Shown here: piece after piece, positions 16,679-26,556 of the stretch | Numbering within the stretch: position 1 is the stretch's first letter | How the letters are laid out: every line of letters begins with the position of its first letter | Assembly: GCA_903833215.1 (NCBI GenBank) | Contig: CAILEM010000109.1 | Coordinates: 1 to 64,000, forward strand | Length of the DNA stretch: 64,000 nucleotides | Source: an uncultured Armatimonadota bacterium | GTDB lineage: Bacteria; Armatimonadota; Fimbriimonadia; Fimbriimonadales; Fimbriimonadaceae | Direction of reading: 5' to 3' | Notes under the pieces: model-generated | What the model was told of the DNA's origin: nothing | The model's database searches: none | What the model saw: the letters and a program-made list of their open reading frames with translations, nothing else | Position numbers and translations under genes: made by a program

Positions 16679-17968
16679 CTACTGGGGATACTGTTGTTGA
16701 AATTCGCTCAGCCAATTAGGCGCTTTAGGTTGCGCATGCAAGACGGGATGCTGGATTAAGGCATTCGCAATCGCCGTAATTCCTTGAGTCCCGAGCTGAC
16801 TAAATCGCACAACCTGCTGCTCACCGTGGGTGTTTTCAACGGTGTAGCCGGATCCGGATGGATCACGAAAGATGGACACTTCAGTGGGTGCGCCATTAAG
16901 TGTCAACGAAATCGGAATCTTGTTGCTTGCGGTGGCGCCATTGACCTCGGAATCCATCCAGAGCTTCATTTGGGCCAAATCGTTGTACGTCAGAGACTGG
17001 TTCTCGGCATCAGGAAGGACCTTGCCTTCTGTCGTCAGGAATAGCGCAACTTGCTCGAACGAAAGCGATTTTTTGAGTGATTCGAGCCTTGCTGTGAGTT
17101 CGGAGACCGTCGGGGTCGTTGCCACTGTTGTGGAGGTTTTGTCCGGATTGGGTGGTGCTTCTGGCTTTTCGCCTTTGTGAAGTCCTTTGGCAAGGATACG
17201 GACGGCCGCATCCTTGTCCATCATCGCTGAGCCCGGCTTTGCCGACGGCGGAATTCCTTTGTTCGCCGCCATTCGAACCAGAAATCCGATCGATGTTAGG
17301 CAGATCAGAGTCGCCACAACCAGGCCAATTGCCTTGTAGCCAGCAACACCTGTCGATTCCTGCTTGTTCTCCAGCGGTGCAGCAATGAGCGCCTGCATCG
17401 CTCTTTGTCGAGCTTCTTCAATCGGCGGTATTTGCCAAATCTCTACCCGCCCAATATTCTTCAGTTGTCGCGGAGCGAGATATTGGGCATCGATTTTGAG
17501 CTTGTTCTTGATAACCTCGTGAACGGTTTTTGAAAAGCAGATTCCGTCGGGTTTTGCTTCGGCTTGAAGTCGAGCCGCGATGTTGACGCCATCGCCAAAG
17601 ACGTTATCGCCACTCATGATAATGTCGCCCAAGTGGACTCCAATTCGGTGATGAAGCACATCGTTGGCGGGCAGCGTCTGAGACTGTGCGTATAGAGTTC
17701 TTTGGATCTCGACTGCACAGGACATGGCGTCCACCGCGCTGGTGAAGCAAAGGAGCATGCCATCACCCATCGTGTTGAGGACCTGGCCACTGTGCGATCG
17801 GCAAAGGCTTGTGATGACGCCCATGTCACGCTGAAGCGACGTGTAGACACGTGCCTCGTTTGTCGCGGCGAGCTTGCTGAAGCCGACGACGTCCGTAAAG
17901 ACGATCGCCGCGAGGATTCGCTGCTCTCTGGGCTGACCATCCGCGGCAATTGGATCCATCGGTTTCAT
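16679..17968 (-). CDS. Class III adenylate/guanylate cyclase domain membrane protein
   Basis: A 429-residue protein. The cyclase homology domain is at the N-terminus (residues about 15-185) with the two metal-binding aspartates in IVFTDVVGFSKL and NTMGDGMLL and the RIGVHLGD segment. A single membrane helix (about 215-238) follows, and then an Ala/Thr/Pro-rich linker and a C-terminal extracytoplasmic domain of about 130 residues that I do not recognise. It should make a cyclic nucleotide in the cytoplasm in response to an outside signal; cAMP against cGMP cannot be decided. ATG 17968 or 17959 may be the start. Confidence 0.8.
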   Translation of the reverse strand: MKPMDPIAADGQPREQRILAAIVFTDVVGFSKLAATNEARVYTSLQRDMGVITSLCRSHSGQVLNTMGDGMLLCFTSAVDAMSCAVEIQRTLYAQSQTLPANDVLHHRIGVHLGDIIMSGDNVFGDGVNIAARLQAEAKPDGICFSKTVHEVIKNKLKIDAQYLAPRQLKNIGRVEIWQIPPIEEARQRAMQALIAAPLENKQESTGVAGYKAIGLVVATLICLTSIGFLVRMAANKGIPPSAKPGSAMMDKDAAVRILAKGLHKGEKPEAPPNPDKTSTTVATTPTVSELTARLESLKKSLSFEQVALFLTTEGKVLPDAENQSLTYNDLAQMKLWMDSEVNGATASNKIPISLTLNGAPTEVSIFRDPSGSGYTVENTHGEQQVVRFSQLGTQGITAIANALIQHPVLHAQPKAPNWLSEFQQQYPQ

Positions 17969-18111
17969 TATTCAAGACGACGCATTCGATCAGTTGGGTT
18001 CCGTGGGATATCGTTGGCGAATTTTATGGGAGATTTGCCGCAACGACGCTCTCCAAGGCTAGATCGGATGGACAAATGAGGTCATTCTCCGGGTATATTT
18101 TTGGCTCGCTT

Positions 18112-18186
18112 GCCGATGTAGCTCAGTGGCAGAGCAGCTGTTTCGTAAACAGCAGGTCGTCCGTTCAAATCGGATCATCGGCTCCA
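18112..18186 (+). tRNA. tRNA-Thr (anticodon CGT)
   Basis: A full cloverleaf can be drawn by hand: acceptor GCCGATG/CATCGGC, D arm GCTC-AGTGGCA-GAGC, anticodon arm GCTGT-TTCGTAA-ACAGC with anticodon CGT (reads ACG, threonine), and T arm GTCCG-TTCAAAT-CGGAT. Discriminator T and an encoded CCA end at 18186. Confidence 0.93.
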
Positions 18187-19186
18187 GCAACCCTTCCTTC
18201 TTTCTGACTCGAGCCGCTGGGCTGTATTTTGTCCTATAGATCTCTTGGCCAAACCAGCTAAATCTCTCGCCCGTCGTTGAGCCTGCTGAAAGCACCTTCT
18301 GCCGGGTTTTTGGGGGTTAAGTGTCAGCAAGCGCAGGAACACATTCCAGTTGACGTCTGGTGACACCCGTCCAAGCGTTGTTCAGTCGTATGCGTTGTTG
18401 ACGGAAGTATGGGAAGCGTAGAAACTCTTCCGGATTGTTTTTCTTTACAGGGCACTACGAACATCAAAAAGTCCATGGATGTCAAGCGATCTCTACAACA
18501 CACTGTAGGTAGTCCAGTATCGTCGTGAGCGTAGCCTGTCAAACGATGGCTTAATACTCCTTAACAATGTGTTACTAGATGCCTAGCCCATGTTGTTAAA
18601 GGATAATCAAATTCGTGAGTGAGGACTAATCAATCTTCGACCGGGTATGGTCGCTGTTGTCCACCGGGTTCATTGACATCAAACGAATTCCAGACATCAC
18701 GCCAACTAAGGTTGTTTGCTTGTTTGGTGACCAAATATCTTGGGCGAGTTCGTGTAAAATACCCTGTTCCAGATTCAATCACCGTATTTTCACTGGGGTG
18801 AGCCATTAGCTTTAGGAATCTTGGATTGCGGTGTCTCGGAATATTCTTGTCAGGCACCTACCGGTCAAGTTTTGAGGGCTCGTTTCTCGAGAGGGAATGA
18901 AGTTTTTGCGCAAATTCCCCGTGTATTAAGACGGTAGATAGCAACTTCGTTCGGTCGCCATACGTCCGCCCTTAGCTCCTGAACTGATAGTCCGAAATAT
19001 TCACATAAAAATCCAGAAAAATTGAGTCATAAGGCCTAGTCAAAGTTGATATAGATTGCCCCCTTTTCAATTGAATGTTGTATAATGGACGATGACTAAA
19101 CGGGCGGGAATATGCCTCAGTCGAGCATAGTCAGCGTCTGGATTGCCATCATCTCACCTCCGCAGAAACCGTAGGAAATTGCCTCC
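18187..19186. other. One-kilobase stretch without a convincing gene
   Basis: Only short, composition-poor reading frames occur on either strand (for example 18630-18857 minus), and none has a ribosome-binding site or a motif I recognise. The DNA is less GC-rich than its surroundings from about 18.5 kb on. A perfect -10-like TATAAT lies at 19081-19086, about 100 bp before the prepilin gene, but without a well-spaced -35. The stretch could hold an eroded gene or a small RNA; I see no decisive sign of either. Confidence 0.4.
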
Positions 19187-20002
19187 ATGAGAAAAGCCTT
19201 TACCCTCATCGAACTTCTCGTTGTGATTGCTATCATCGCGATCCTAGCCGCTATCCTGTTCCCGGTGTTTGCCCAAGCAAAAGCCGCAGCTAAGAAAACG
19301 CAAGCAGTCAGCAACGCCAAGCAAGTTTTGCTTGGTTTCAACATGTACGTCAACGACAACGACGGCGTCTACAACGAGCACGCTCAAGGATTTTCGACTG
19401 GAACGCAAACTGCGCAGTCGTTGATCTGGAACGGTTGGCTCCAGCCGTATATGAAAAATACTCAGCTGGTGAATGACCCAATGGCGAGTAACCCAGTTAC
19501 GAGCTACAACAATGTGAACTACACCGGTCAGTATTACGTGCCAGTTGATTATAAGCAGCTTGCACTCGGATACAACTGGAACTTCACTTCTCAGTTGGAC
19601 TATGCTTGTTCTATCGACTTCTCATTCAGCACGCCGAGCTGCTCAGTCTTTTTCAGCGAAGCACAACTTCAGTTCCCAGCTCAGCAGTTGCTCGTCGCAA
19701 GCAGCGCCCAGCGAACTCCAAGTGCGACGGGAAGCGGTTTCTGGGTTAGCCCAATTCACGACATTAACGCTGACAATGGTATCTCCGACCGACATACCGG
19801 TGGCCTTTCAATCGTCGGATTTGCCGATGGACACTCTAAGGCAGTCAAGGCCCGAACTCTGCTTGTCAGTGATCAGGTTCAAGAGATCGATCCTAACTCA
19901 AGCGGCCAGTGCGTTAACTACGACGTCGCCAATATTTATTGGGATCCAAGCGCTCCACTTCCAACAGACTCACCTCTTTGCGAAGGACACGGCGTCCGCT
20001 AA
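19187..20002 (+). CDS. Prepilin-type N-terminal methylation domain protein
   Basis: A 271-residue protein beginning MRKAFTLIELLVVIAIIAIL: a short basic leader, a type IV prepilin cleavage-like site before FTLIE, and the long hydrophobic helix that drives pilin or pseudopilin assembly. The remainder (residues about 60-271) is a secreted globular domain with a C-terminal DRHTGGLSIVGFADGHSKAV segment resembling the H-x9-DG motif of this prepilin group. It should be processed by prepilin peptidase and reach the envelope or surface. The gene is monocistronic, with a strong terminator 27 bp downstream. Confidence 0.85.
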   Translation: MRKAFTLIELLVVIAIIAILAAILFPVFAQAKAAAKKTQAVSNAKQVLLGFNMYVNDNDGVYNEHAQGFSTGTQTAQSLIWNGWLQPYMKNTQLVNDPMASNPVTSYNNVNYTGQYYVPVDYKQLALGYNWNFTSQLDYACSIDFSFSTPSCSVFFSEAQLQFPAQQLLVASSAQRTPSATGSGFWVSPIHDINADNGISDRHTGGLSIVGFADGHSKAVKARTLLVSDQVQEIDPNSSGQCVNYDVANIYWDPSAPLPTDSPLCEGHGVR

Positions 20003-20028
20003 AACTCAAGCAAGCTAACGCTTCATGA

Positions 20029-20065
20029 GAAGTCGTCCCGAGTATTCGGGACGACTTCTTTTTTT
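20029..20065 (+). terminator. Rho-independent terminator of the prepilin gene
   Basis: A perfect 12-bp stem (GAAGTCGTCCCG / CGGGACGACTTC) with a 6-nt loop is followed by seven T residues. It lies 27 bp after the prepilin stop codon. Confidence 0.93.
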
Positions 20066-20492
20066 GTGCGATTGCAGTCCTGCTAAGGGGACGTAACCTG
20101 ATAGGTTAACTCCGAATTCTGCTGCGGGATATTTCGTTCTGGTGAATCCTAGTAGCCAGGCGTCAAGTGATTTTGTCAGTTTGACTCGGTGGTTTATGCT
20201 AGTTCGGACTGAACGGACTTGATTGGCAACACACCGCAGGTTTATCCCTTAGGCCAGATGCGTCTTCGAACTCAATCACTCTTGTTCATCACCACGCGTC
20301 GACTCAGACCAAAGTGTATTGCAGGTCATTTGATGAAAGGGAAGTTGAACAGAGGGAGTCCGCCCTTCTTTCCATTGTTTTGCGAGCTGCCTACTGGGGC
20401 GGGCTCCCTTCAGGAGCCGGAGTCGACTTTCCCTTTAGAGTGAGGGGAGCCCTTTGGTTCGAGAAGGCATCGAATCCAGAGGAAATTCTGGC
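20066..20492. other. Intergenic region between convergent prepilin and repeat-protein genes
   Basis: About 430 bp bounded by two terminators that face each other. Small frames at 20219-20553 on the plus strand have no ribosome-binding site or motif. GGGAG/CTCCC-type inverted segments occur near 20358-20450. I see no supported gene. Confidence 0.4.
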
Positions 20493-20532
20493 ACAAAAAA
20501 GAGAGCTCCAGCTTTTGACTGGAGCTCTCTTG
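20493..20532 (-). terminator. Rho-independent terminator of the giant repeat protein
   Basis: Read on the minus strand, a 12-bp stem AGAGAGCTCCAG / CTGGAGCTCTCT with a 7-nt loop is followed by six T residues. It is about 40 bp past the stop codon of the repeat-protein gene. A second hairpin (GAATCCACG/CGTGGATTC, 20541-20565) lies between. Confidence 0.9.
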
Positions 20533-20568
20533 AGCTTTGAGAATCCACGCTAAATGCGTGGATTCTGT

Positions 20569-23500
20569 TTAGCCGATTGTGACCGCGAACGGAGTAGTAA
20601 CCGAGACGCCATTAGCTGTCGCCTTGACGTTGACAACTGTTCGGACAGTTACCGTGGTTGTGTTAACCACGAAGGTTACGACTGTGGCGCCTGCAGGAAC
20701 CGTTACCGTTGCTGGTGGGATTCCGTGAGCGTTGTCAGCGGCGAGAGTCACTACGTACCCACCCGTTGGAGCTGGTCCGTTGAGAGTGAGCGTGCCAGTC
20801 GTCGTCTTTCCACCCACTACGTTAAGTGGAGCAAAGGTAAGGCTAACTGGAACTGGGGCAGTGACTGAAACCGGAGCAGTGAGCGTCACGCCGTTCAGAG
20901 TCGCGGAGACTGTTACGGTCGTGTTCGTTTGAACTGCAAAGGTCGTGAGGTTGAACGTAGCGCTGGTTGCACCAGCTGGGACCGTTACCGTTGCGGGTAC
21001 CGTGCCTGCGGCTACTGTATCGGATGCGAGTGTGATCACAAGACCGCCAACTGGAGCTGGGCTGGTGATTGTGACTGTACCGACGGACGGTGTTGCACCG
21101 ACCACGGATGTTGGATTCATAGTCAGCGTGGTGAGGACTGGAGCAGTAACAGTAAGAGCTGCACTACCCGTGGATCCGTATGCCGAAGCGCCGATATTAG
21201 CTGTAGCGTCCTTAGCTACGGCAACTGTCGTAACCATGAAGGTTGCGGAGTTGCTGCCAACTGGGATCGTTACCGATGCTGGGACAGTTACGTTTGCATT
21301 ATCCGACGTCAGATTGACCGTATAGGCTACTGCGGTATTAGCGCTGAGTGTGACGGTACCGGTCGAGGTGTTACCACCGACGACTGACGTTGGGTTGAGT
21401 GTAACTGTTGTGATGCCAGGTGTAGCACCGATGGTCAACGTTGCTGTGGCCGATTGACCGTTCGCCGAAGCGCCGATCGTGGAGGTCAAGTCAGTCAACG
21501 TGATTGCGGTGTTAACCATGAAGGTTGCGGTCGTTGCACCAGCGGCAACTGTAACAGTTGCTGGGACGGTTGCATTGGTTCCGCTCGCTGTGAGAGCAAC
21601 TGCCTGGCCACCGGTTGGGGCTGGGCCGCTGATGGTCACTGTACCGGTAGAGGTGTTGCCACCGAGAACCGATGCTGGATTCAACGAGACGCCTGTAACG
21701 ACTGCGGGGTTAACCGTGAGCGTTGCCGACGCATTGCTTGTTCCAAGAGCAGCCTTGATGGAAGGCGTTGCCGCTGCTGCAACAGCAGTGGTTGTTACTT
21801 GGAAAGTTGTAGTAGCCGATCCAGCCGGTACTGTAACCGTTGCAGGAACAGTTGCCGATGCATCGCTTGATGTAAGCGTCACAGTTGTGCCGCCTGTTGG
21901 GGCGATGCCTGTGAGTGTTACAGTTGCTGTGGATGCTGTTCCACCTGTAACCGTTGTTGGGTTGAGGCTGACCGAAGTCACGGTTGGAGCAAGAACCTTG
22001 AAGTTTGCGTTGGCGGAGCCACCGTTAAACGTCGCAGTTAATGGTCCAGCTGTGTCTGTAGCCACTGCAGATGTTGTGACCTTGAAGGATGTAGCTGTTT
22101 GTCCAGCAGGGACGGTAACCGTCGCTGGAAGGGTTGCAGCTGCATTGTTCGAAGTCAGCGTGATAACTGCACCACCTGCAGGTGCAGGTGCCTTGATCTG
22201 AGCGAAGCCATTGGCTTGGACTCCACCGACAATTGAAGACGGGCTGACCGAAATCGAGACCGTATTCGCGGCTGTGATTGTAAGAGCACCCGACTTGGTG
22301 ACTCCGTTAAGAGTTCCACTAATGTTTGCTGTCGTGTCTGAAGCTACATTTGCGGTCGTAACGTTGAATTGGCCTGTCGTTGCACCGGCAGCAATGGTTA
22401 GCGTCGCGGGGACGGTTGCCTTATTGCTGTCCGAAGCGATGGCTACAGAGAGACCACCGGCTGGGGCAGCGCTGCTGATCGTCACCGTCGCGACTGATGT
22501 CACACCACCACCAACTGACGTTGGATTGAGGGTGAGAGAACTCAATGTCGGAGCAGTAACCTTAAGAGCTGCGGTAGCGGATTGACCGTTAGCCGAAGCG
22601 CCAATATTTGCCGTCACGTCTGCCCCAATCGCTACGGTTGTAACGTTGAAGGTAGCTGAGGTTGCGCCAGCAGCGACAGTTACCGTTGCTGGAACTGTAG
22701 CGGCTGCGTTGTCCGAAGTCAAAGCAACTGCCTGGCCACCGGTTGGTGCTGGGCCGCTGATCGTAATCGTTGCGACTGAAGTTCCGCCGCCCACCACTGT
22801 GGTCGGGTTGAGCGCAAGGCCTGAAGCGACAGCAGGGTTAACCGTGAGAGTTGCCGATGCTGTGCCAGCTTTGATCGTAATCGACTTAGAAGTGGCTGCG
22901 ATCGGAGTCGTTGTGACTGTGAACGTCGCAGTGGAAGCTCCAGCTGCAACTGTGACCGAAGGACCAACTGTTGCCGAAGCATCGCTTGACGAGGTAGCAA
23001 GGGTAAGACCACCGGTTGGCGCTGGGCCAGCGATGGTAACCGTTGCTGTCGATGAAGTACCACCGGTAACGGCTGTTGGATTAAGGGCTACGCCACTGAC
23101 GGTCGGAGCTTTAACCGTGAAGTTCGCATTTACGGAGTTACCGCCGGTGGTGGCCGTAATGGCACCAACGACGTTCGAAGCGACCGGAGTCGTGGTGATC
23201 GTGAAGGCTTTCGCCGTTTGGCCGGCAGCGATTGTAACCGTAGCTGGAACTGTCGCTGCTGCGTTTGCGGAAGTGATTGTAACAACCGTTCCACCAGCAG
23301 GTGCTGGGGTCGACAGCTGAGCTGTTGCGGTTGAGGATGTTCCACCAAAGACTGAGCTTGGGCTGAGGCTAAGGCTGATGCTAACCGTTGTATTGATAGT
23401 CAAGGCGGCTGTTGTCGTCTTGCCGTTCAATGTGCCTGTGATTGTCGCCGTTCTTGATGAAGGGACAGCGGCATTGGTATTGACGGTAAATGTAACTGAA

Positions 23501-26034
23501 GTGGAACCTGCAGGAACCACAGCTGTTGCTGGCACGGTGGCGTATGTGCTGTTGGATGAAATTCCAACGATTAAACCGCCGGCTGGTGCTGCGCTGCTGA
23601 TTGTGAGAGTCGCTGTCGACGAAACGCCACCGTTAACCGTTGTAGGATTAAGCGCGAGCGAGACGAGTGTTGGAGCCTGGACCGTGAGGTTTGCGCTTGC
23701 GGATTGACCGTTAAGCGATGCTCCAATAGCTGCGACGACATCGGCACTGACTGCCGACGTTGTGATAGTGAACGTGCCAGTAGTTGCACCACCAGCAATC
23801 GTTACTGTTGCAGGCACCGTCGCGGCTGCATTACCCGATGTTAGTGGTACCGAGAGGCCGCCAGCTAGTGCTGCGCTGCTAATCGTGACCGTACCCGTGA
23901 CGTTCGTTCCGCCAACCGTCGAGGCTGTGCTGAGGGAAACACCTGTAACTGTTGGGCCGTTAACAGCAAGGCTGGCTGTCTTCGAGATGCCATTAGCCGT
24001 ACCGGTGATCGTGTCTGACTTGTTCGTAGCAACAGCTACGGTCGTGACAGTGAACGTTGTCGTTGTTTGACCAGCCGGAATCGTTACCGTTGCTGGAACG
24101 GTTGCGGAAGCATCGCTCGATGCGAGGCTAACAACAAAGCCGCCAACAGGAGCAGCGGAACTGATCGTTGCTGTGCCAGTTGCAGAGGTGCCGCCATTTA
24201 CAGATACTGGGCTAACGCCAATACCGGTAAGAGTCGGAGCCGTGACCGTGAGGGTAGCAGTTACCGGTGTACCGTTCTTCGTTGCACTAATCGTTGCGGT
24301 TGTGTCGGAGCCGACTGCCACCGTTGTAACGTTGAACGTCGCGGTTGAGACTCCAGCAGCGATCGTTACAGTTGCTGGAACTGTGACAGCCGCCTTATCC
24401 GATGCGAGGTTGATGGTTACGCCGCCAACTGGAGCTGGATCGTTAAGCGTGAGCGTTGCCGTCGATGAGGCGCCACCAACGAGAGATGTTGGGTTAAGCG
24501 TCAGGCTTCCAACGAACTGAGTCTTAACTGTCAAGACAGCAGCTTTTGTAGAAGCATTCAAAGTCGCCGTTATCGTTGAATTAACGGTGTTCGGGACGTT
24601 TGCTGTTGTAATAGTAACAGTGCCTGTTGTAGCGCCAGCTGCGATCGTTGCGGAAGCTGGTCCAGTAACGGCCGTTCCAGTTGCGCTGAGAGGAATCGTC
24701 AAGCCGCCTGCAGGAGCTGCTGACGAAATTGTCAAAGTTCCTGTGGTGGATAGCGTTCCAAAGACGATCGTTGGGTTAAGGGTGAAGGCAGTGAGGACCG
24801 GAGCCTTAACTGTAAGCGTGTCCTGTCCTGACGAAGAGTTCGATGTGCCCGAGACTGTAACAACTGTATCCGTTGTAACCGGAATGGTTGTAACAGTAGC
24901 GGTACCTGTCAGTGCACCAGCTGCAACGGTAACCGTTGCTGGCACTGTGGCTGCGGGTGAATTCGACGAAAGATTAACGACATAGCCGCCAACCGGAGCT
25001 GGGCTTGAGAGCGTAACAGTTACAGTTGTGTTGAGTCCACCAACGATGGATGCAGCAGCAACGGCAACAGTCTTGACCTTAGAACCGAGAACGGACAGAG
25101 GACCAGTGATTGTCGTGTTAACAGCTTTCGCTGAAACGTTTACGGTCGTGTCGGTTGCGATTCGTGTTGTTGTCGCAGTGAAGTTGGCTGAGAGTGCGCC
25201 AGCTGGAATAGTAACTGAACCAGGGACAGTGACTGCCGCGTTATCCGAAGATAAGGTTGCTGCAACGCCGCCTGCTGGTGCCTTACCAGTTAAGGTTACT
25301 GTACCGACTGTCGACAAGCCGCCGACTACAGGGTTCGTCGCAAACGTGACGCTTGTTGGAACCGGTGGGATGATCGGCAGTGCGAAGCGGAAATTAACGC
25401 CCCATGCACTTGCTGAAATGTTCGCAGTGATCTTGCTGGTGACCGGCTGCGCTGTAATAGCGAATGTGCCAGTGTTTGAACCAGAAGGCACTGTAACGAT
25501 CGCAGGGACCGTAACACCTGCCACGTCAGACGCTACTGCTACTCCAAAACCTGCTGGAGGAGCTGCTGCGCTGAGCGTGAGAGTACCGGTGATCGTTCCG
25601 CCGCCAGAAGCCGGGGAAGGAAGAACCGATAAACCGGTTAGGTTGATCGCATTGATCGTGAGAGTCGCGCTTTGCGAACTGGTTCCAACCGTTGCAGTAA
25701 TCGAAGCGGAAGTGTTCGCACCGGATGTCTGTGTTGTAGACACCGTGAACGTTCCCGAGGTCGATCCCGCTGGGATGGAAACCGATGCACCAACCGTGGC
25801 TGAGGCCGAACTGGATGACAGTTTGACAACAGTTGTAGTTCTTTGTGCTGGTGTGATGTTTACCGTGCCAGTTGATGAGTAACCGGCAAAAACCGTGCTT
25901 GGAGCGAGCGAAACGGATGAAACCGTTTGTGCTGACCCTAAGAACGGCACGAGCAAAGCAAGTAACAAGAAGAGGAACCGTATCGGAGATCTTATAATTC
26001 TCCGAAGCTTTGTAATTTGTTCAGTGTGTGGCAT
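20569..26034 (-). CDS. Giant secreted protein of 19 tandem Ig-like repeats
   Basis: A protein of about 1,821 residues. The start at ATG 26034 is set by GGGGAG 5 nt upstream. A signal peptide (RFLFLLLALLVPFLGSAQ) is followed almost directly by 19 repeats of about 93 residues. Each begins like SLTLNPTSVVGG.SSTATVTISS, continues APAGG..V.L.S...A.TVPA.VTVAAG..T..F.VTT and closes with a NG.S.TA.LTV.AP strand, a beta-sandwich pattern of bacterial Ig-like or adhesin domains. The protein is rich in Thr, Ala, Val and Ser and nearly lacks Cys. There is no recognisable C-terminal anchor. A surface, stalk or biofilm role is inferred. Confidence 0.85.
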   Translation of the reverse strand: MPHTEQITKLRRIIRSPIRFLFLLLALLVPFLGSAQTVSSVSLAPSTVFAGYSSTGTVNITPAQRTTTVVKLSSSSASATVGASVSIPAGSTSGTFTVSTTQTSGANTSASITATVGTSSQSATLTINAINLTGLSVLPSPASGGGTITGTLTLSAAAPPAGFGVAVASDVAGVTVPAIVTVPSGSNTGTFAITAQPVTSKITANISASAWGVNFRFALPIIPPVPTSVTFATNPVVGGLSTVGTVTLTGKAPAGGVAATLSSDNAAVTVPGSVTIPAGALSANFTATTTRIATDTTVNVSAKAVNTTITGPLSVLGSKVKTVAVAAASIVGGLNTTVTVTLSSPAPVGGYVVNLSSNSPAATVPATVTVAAGALTGTATVTTIPVTTDTVVTVSGTSNSSSGQDTLTVKAPVLTAFTLNPTIVFGTLSTTGTLTISSAAPAGGLTIPLSATGTAVTGPASATIAAGATTGTVTITTANVPNTVNSTITATLNASTKAAVLTVKTQFVGSLTLNPTSLVGGASSTATLTLNDPAPVGGVTINLASDKAAVTVPATVTIAAGVSTATFNVTTVAVGSDTTATISATKNGTPVTATLTVTAPTLTGIGVSPVSVNGGTSATGTATISSAAPVGGFVVSLASSDASATVPATVTIPAGQTTTTFTVTTVAVATNKSDTITGTANGISKTASLAVNGPTVTGVSLSTASTVGGTNVTGTVTISSAALAGGLSVPLTSGNAAATVPATVTIAGGATTGTFTITTSAVSADVVAAIGASLNGQSASANLTVQAPTLVSLALNPTTVNGGVSSTATLTISSAAPAGGLIVGISSNSTYATVPATAVVPAGSTSVTFTVNTNAAVPSSRTATITGTLNGKTTTAALTINTTVSISLSLSPSSVFGGTSSTATAQLSTPAPAGGTVVTITSANAAATVPATVTIAAGQTAKAFTITTTPVASNVVGAITATTGGNSVNANFTVKAPTVSGVALNPTAVTGGTSSTATVTIAGPAPTGGLTLATSSSDASATVGPSVTVAAGASTATFTVTTTPIAATSKSITIKAGTASATLTVNPAVASGLALNPTTVVGGGTSVATITISGPAPTGGQAVALTSDNAAATVPATVTVAAGATSATFNVTTVAIGADVTANIGASANGQSATAALKVTAPTLSSLTLNPTSVGGGVTSVATVTISSAAPAGGLSVAIASDSNKATVPATLTIAAGATTGQFNVTTANVASDTTANISGTLNGVTKSGALTITAANTVSISVSPSSIVGGVQANGFAQIKAPAPAGGAVITLTSNNAAATLPATVTVPAGQTATSFKVTTSAVATDTAGPLTATFNGGSANANFKVLAPTVTSVSLNPTTVTGGTASTATVTLTGIAPTGGTTVTLTSSDASATVPATVTVPAGSATTTFQVTTTAVAAAATPSIKAALGTSNASATLTVNPAVVTGVSLNPASVLGGNTSTGTVTISGPAPTGGQAVALTASGTNATVPATVTVAAGATTATFMVNTAITLTDLTSTIGASANGQSATATLTIGATPGITTVTLNPTSVVGGNTSTGTVTLSANTAVAYTVNLTSDNANVTVPASVTIPVGSNSATFMVTTVAVAKDATANIGASAYGSTGSAALTVTAPVLTTLTMNPTSVVGATPSVGTVTITSPAPVGGLVITLASDTVAAGTVPATVTVPAGATSATFNLTTFAVQTNTTVTVSATLNGVTLTAPVSVTAPVPVSLTFAPLNVVGGKTTTGTLTLNGPAPTGGYVVTLAADNAHGIPPATVTVPAGATVVTFVVNTTTVTVRTVVNVKATANGVSVTTPFAVTIG

Positions 26035-26556
26035 CGATGCTCCCCAAAACAGGATTCGTATGTCTCTAGAAAAGCTTCCGCTAACGACTTTCAGCAAACT
26101 CTGTTCTCGCGAGTCGGACGCAATACGCCCTCATGAAAAAAACAGCGTTAATCCAGGCCGTCGGCGATGAAGCATACACCTACAGAGCGAAAAATAAAAC
26201 CTAGTGAAAATGCCTATCCTCAGATTCAAAACATGCCGGGATTGGTAGGGCTTTGAACCTAACGCTCTTCGTTCTAGCTTGCTGAATTCCTCGGGGGCCG
26301 GTCTGGCGCTGTTGTTGGATGAAAATTGGGTTCCACATTGGATGATATTTGTCAAACTTCTCGCATGAAATTTAACCGGAGCACTAGGTCAAAAGACCTG
26401 TCCGTGTAACGTAGAGAATATTCCGACGTAGGGAGCCCGCGTTCATCTACGTATTGGGGGTTAGGAAACCAGTTACAGCGACCTTTAAGTTAGGAGTCTC
26501 TAGGGTGGAATGTTGTACCAACGGTGCCAAGATACGTTCGAGGTGAACCTGCAACG
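26035..26556. other. Divergent intergenic region, repeat protein / M61 peptidase
   Basis: About 520 bp between two divergent genes for secreted proteins. It should contain both promoters; no strong consensus pair stands out. Frames on either strand are short and lack ribosome-binding sites. No long palindrome was found. Confidence 0.4.

Noticed and set aside
20732-25882. Long plus-strand reading frames (up to 284 codons) across the giant repeat gene
   Set aside because: They are antisense to a protein with clear signal peptide, RBS and 19 periodic repeats; their Val/Thr/Ala-rich translations mirror the same repeats, as codon bias would produce.
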